From positions 6,882,001 to 6,946,000 of the forward strand of contig NZ_CP016428.1 of NCBI RefSeq assembly GCF_001693385.1: a stretch of DNA of 64,000 nt, written 5' to 3'. A program made the translations under genes and the position numbers. The notes under the pieces were generated by a model. It saw only the letters and a list, made by a program, of their open reading frames with translations, did no database searches and had not been told where the DNA came from. The stretch is from Bradyrhizobium icense (GTDB taxonomy: Bacteria; Pseudomonadota; Alphaproteobacteria; Rhizobiales; Xanthobacteraceae). Position 1 is the first letter of the stretch. Each line of letters starts with the position of its first letter. Positions 61,561 through 64,000 of this stretch are shown one piece after another.

Positions 61561-62028
61561 TTATGCCCGGCCGGTTTCGAACAGCGCAAGGAAACGCTTC
61601 TCGACGTTGCATTTGATGTTTTGAAGTCCGATCGCCGCCTCTTCATCCATCCGGGCGATCTGCGCAGGGCTTGGCGCCGACGGCCGGTCGGGGTTGCATA
61701 ACGTCCGCGTATATTTCGTGCCGGTTGCGGTCGCCTCAAAAATGTAGCGGATGACGATCTTGCCGATGAAATCGGTATCGGCTTCAACGGTCCAGGCCCT
61801 GGACGGATCGCTTTCGGTCACGACCCACGCCAGATTCACCTCGCCGCGCTTGATGTGCCACTTCTCGCGAAAGGTCTCGCCGCGCAGCAGGGGGCGGTTT
61901 TCGCCGTCGATGTGATGGGAGGCGGCGAGCCACTCCGGCCAGGAATTCGGATTGCAGACATAGTCATAGACCGCCGAGGGCGGAGTCTCGATCATGATAT
62001 CGTGGCTTCGTTCAAACGATACGCCCAT
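61561..62028 (-). CDS. SRPBCC-superfamily (START-like) protein
   Basis: A 155-aa ligand-binding fold: SFERSHDIMIETPPSAVYDY then PNSWPEWLAASHHIDGENRP, and TDFIGKIVIRYIFEATATGT with a C-terminal helix (DEEAAIGLQNIKCNVEKRF). A hydrophobic-ligand carrier or cyclase. Between the P450 and ferredoxin genes, so it likely handles the same hydrophobic substrate. Confidence 0.87.
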   Translation of the reverse strand: MGVSFERSHDIMIETPPSAVYDYVCNPNSWPEWLAASHHIDGENRPLLRGETFREKWHIKRGEVNLAWVVTESDPSRAWTVEADTDFIGKIVIRYIFEATATGTKYTRTLCNPDRPSAPSPAQIARMDEEAAIGLQNIKCNVEKRFLALFETGRA

Positions 62029-62080
62029 GGCTGGTCCTTCTCTCAAGTTCTTACTGTATACAAACCGACGAACGTTCGGC

Positions 62081-63264
62081 TCATCCGATCCTAATCGGCA
62101 GATTGCGCGGGCCTCGAACCGTACCTTGCGACCAGGTGGTGGGCTTCGAAATATCGAGGCTGAAGACAGGAATGCGTTTCAGCCATTCCTGCAACGCCAC
62201 CACCATTTCCATCCGCGCGAGATTCGAGCCGATGCAGCGGTGAATTCCGAGACCGAAGGCGGCATGCGGATTGTGCTTGCGATCGATCACGACCTTGTCC
62301 GCATCGGGAAATTTTCCGGGATCGCGATTGGCGGCGGGAAACGACAGCAGCACCATCTGTCCTTCCCGCAGTTGACAGCCGCCGACATCTGTCGTTTTCG
62401 CGATCTCCCGTGCCATCGTCACCGGCGCATAGGCACGCAACAGTTCTTCCACCGCGGTTGGAATCAATTCCGGGTCCGCCACGAGCCTTGCCCGATCCTG
62501 CTCGTGCGTCGCCAAATGCCACAGCGATGATCCGATCGCGCTCCAGGTGGTATCGATGCCGGCCACCAGCAGCAGGCGTAATGCACCAAGAACCTGGCGG
62601 TCCGAGAATGGTTTGCCATCGGGCGAACGCGCTGCGATCAGGAAGCTGACGAGATCCTCGCCCGGATCTTCGCGGCGCGCCTTGATTTGCACCTCGAAAT
62701 AGGCGGCGATCGCCTCCTCCGCCTGCCGAAGCGCCGCTTCGTCGGTGACGCCGGTCTGCAGCGCCATCGTGATCCATTCGCGAAACTGATCGCCGTGCTC
62801 GGCCGGAATCCCGAGCATGTGACTGATGATCAGCACGGGAATGTTCTGGGCGTAGTCGACCGCACCGTCGCATATGCCATTGGCGACGAAGCGGTCGATC
62901 AGCTCATTGCAAACTGCCCGCGCCTTTGCTTCGAGCTTCGCGACGGCCTGCGGCGTGAAGGGCGGGATCAGGACCATCCGCATCGGGCGGTGGTCAGGCG
63001 GATCCGACGTGATCGGCGGCGAATTCACCCGGTAGTCGCTTTCGCGGACCACCACGCGGCGCGACGAAAATTTTCGTAATCGTAGGCGATGTCGCGGATG
63101 TCCTGATAGCGCGTCGGGAAGTAGACCCCCCTATAGCGGTCCGTATGGGCGATCGGACATCGCTGCCGCAGACCGTCCCAGATCCCATAGGGGTCGGTGG
63201 TCCAGGCCGGATCGAGATGATCCCAATCCGTGGCCCAGTCAGAAACCGGAGGACGTGCGGTCAT
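62081..63264 (-). pseudogene. cytochrome P450, interrupted by a single-base frameshift
   Basis: Two frames together make one ~395-aa P450. N-terminal part 63264 down to about 63067 (TARPPVSDWATDWDHLDPAW, YDYENF); C-terminal part about 63066 down to 62081 with I-helix LLLVAGIDTTWSAIG, ExxR in EELLRAY, and heme loop FGLGIHRCIGSNLARM (Cys ligand). They are joined if one base is restored in the run at 63067-63074 (AAAATTTT), giving YENFSSRRVVVRESDYR, the normal continuation. Without it translation ends at 63025. May be a true inactivation or a sequencing error in the homopolymer. Confidence 0.88.
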
Positions 63265-63321
63265 TCTCGCTCCCGGATACATTGCCCGCCATGCCTACCC
63301 GACTCATTCGGACGGCACGGC

Positions 63322-63349
63322 ATCTGATATATCAGATAATATATCAGAT
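63322..63349. promoter_or_regulatory. candidate GntR operator between P450 and GntR genes
   Basis: ATCTGATATATCAGAT (63322-63337) is a perfect 16-bp palindrome. Its right half TATATCAGAT is repeated at 63340-63349, 12 bp further. AT-rich, in the divergent spacer between the P450 and GntR genes, and typical in size for FCD-type GntR regulators. Confidence 0.68.
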
Positions 63350-63388
63350 GCACTTCGTCAACCGTGATTCGAGCCGGAACCAGACGCC

Positions 63389-64000
63389 TTGTCCAAAGCC
63401 TCAAGGAAACCCAAAGCGCGCAAACAGCAGCCGGCGGAAGCCGAAAGCCTGACGGATCGGGCCTATAACCTGCTCGAAGAGATGATCGCCACGCTGCAAT
63501 TGGCGCCGGGCACGCCGGTGTCGGAGGCCGAGCTTTCAGCCCAGCTTGGAATCGGCCGCACTCCCGTGCGGGAAGCCATGCAGCGGCTGGCGCGGGAACG
63601 GCTTCTGCTGGTCCTGCCCCGCCGCGGCTGCATCGTCACGCCGATCAGGCCCGAGGAAGAGGTGATGCTGATCGAAACGCGCCGCGCGATCGAGACGTTG
63701 GTGATAAAGACGGCGGCCGTGCGGGCCAGCGAATCCGAACGCAGGCGGTTTGGCGAGATCGCCGCCCGAATGAAGACTGCGCTGCGCACGCATGACTTCG
63801 ACGCCTTCGCTCGGCTCGATGCAGAATTCAATCGCCTTTGCGTTGCCGCTTGCCGGAACGAACTTGCGGGTTCGATGATGCAGGTGATCGCTCCGCTCAA
63901 TCGCCGCTTCTGGTTTACCCATCACGGTCGAACGTTGTCGCAGGAAGGCGTGGAGGCGCACATCGACATCGCGCTAGCGCTGTCGCGCGGTGATGCCACG
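63389..64000 (+). CDS. GntR-family regulator (cut by window end)
   Basis: At least 204 residues are present, with no stop before the window ends. From TTG 63389 (MSKASRKPKARKQQPAEAES) the winged helix follows: TDRAYNLLEEMIATLQLAPG, SEAELSAQLGIGRTPVREAM and QRLARERLLLVLPRRGCIVT. The FCD domain starts with EEEVMLIETRRAIETLVIKT. The start codon is not certain; no ATG fits. Divergent from the P450 operon and next to a palindrome, so it probably controls it. Confidence 0.85.
   Translation, partial: MSKASRKPKARKQQPAEAESLTDRAYNLLEEMIATLQLAPGTPVSEAELSAQLGIGRTPVREAMQRLARERLLLVLPRRGCIVTPIRPEEEVMLIETRRAIETLVIKTAAVRASESERRRFGEIAARMKTALRTHDFDAFARLDAEFNRLCVAACRNELAGSMMQVIAPLNRRFWFTHHGRTLSQEGVEAHIDIALALSRGDAT

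Overview
The window looks like a chromosomal segment of a Bradyrhizobium-type alphaproteobacterium (Nitrobacteraceae). This is an inference from the high GC, the rhizobial-type glycerol ABC transporter operon, several families of short palindromic intergenic repeats, and many small secreted or membrane proteins typical of that group. No rRNA, tRNA or CRISPR array was recognised. Most of the window is ordinary metabolic chromosome. One short stretch, about 40.2-42.35 kb, looks like acquired or accessory DNA.

Layout. 0-3.4 kb: small regulator, SPFH protein, Old Yellow Enzyme. 3.6-15.3 kb: glycerol/glycerol-3-phosphate operon glpD-glpS-glpT-glpP-glpQ-glpU-glpV (minus strand). Its repressor glpR has been separated from glpD by about 3 kb holding RidA/LysR and an EamA exporter/CGNR regulator pair; the second pair is flanked by a 182-bp direct duplication of the glpR 3' end. 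No glycerol kinase is in view. 15.5-16.7 kb: small secreted proteins. 16.7-22.8 kb: fatty-acid beta-oxidation operon fadE-thiolase-fadJ-thioesterase, with overlapping start and stop codons. 23-29 kb: Tat-exported SMP-30 protein, serine hydrolase, voltage-gated K+ channel with a zinc ribbon, L,D-transpeptidase, flavin reductase. 29.1-34.2 kb: RND efflux operon (adaptor, pump, TetR) with a clear operator. 34.4-39.2 kb: H1-like basic protein, YcaQ-type DNA glycosylase, OmpA-family protein behind two CRP-like sites, PMT-type glycosyltransferase. 40.2-42.35 kb: lower-GC accessory stretch with an orphan membrane protein, a small basic ORF, several stem-loops and an IS1595/ISXO2 transposase remnant. 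42.35-48.7 kb: crotonase, cupin, FKBP, gamma-glutamyltransferase, trhO-slyX, hemE. 48.8-51.7 kb: GMC oxidoreductase and a MarR-crotonase pair. 51.9-59.3 kb: a GntR-headed catabolic cluster (NitT/TauT-type ABC importer with two different permeases, NodB-type deacetylase, FAH-family hydrolase, MetE-like methyltransferase, SnoaL-like protein) for an unidentified substrate. 59.4-60.6 kb: DUF982-like and DUF2778 proteins. 60.8-64 kb: cytochrome P450 (frameshifted), SRPBCC, P450-type ferredoxin, DOPA-dioxygenase-like protein, and a divergent GntR cut by the window end.

Most notable points: the two glycerol-importer ATPases carry complementary active-site losses, so that only one of the two composite ATP sites should be canonical; glpR carries a duplication scar around the EamA/CGNR insertion; the 51.9-59.3 kb catabolic cluster is uncharacterised; and the accessory stretch combines an unrecognised membrane protein with structured non-coding DNA.
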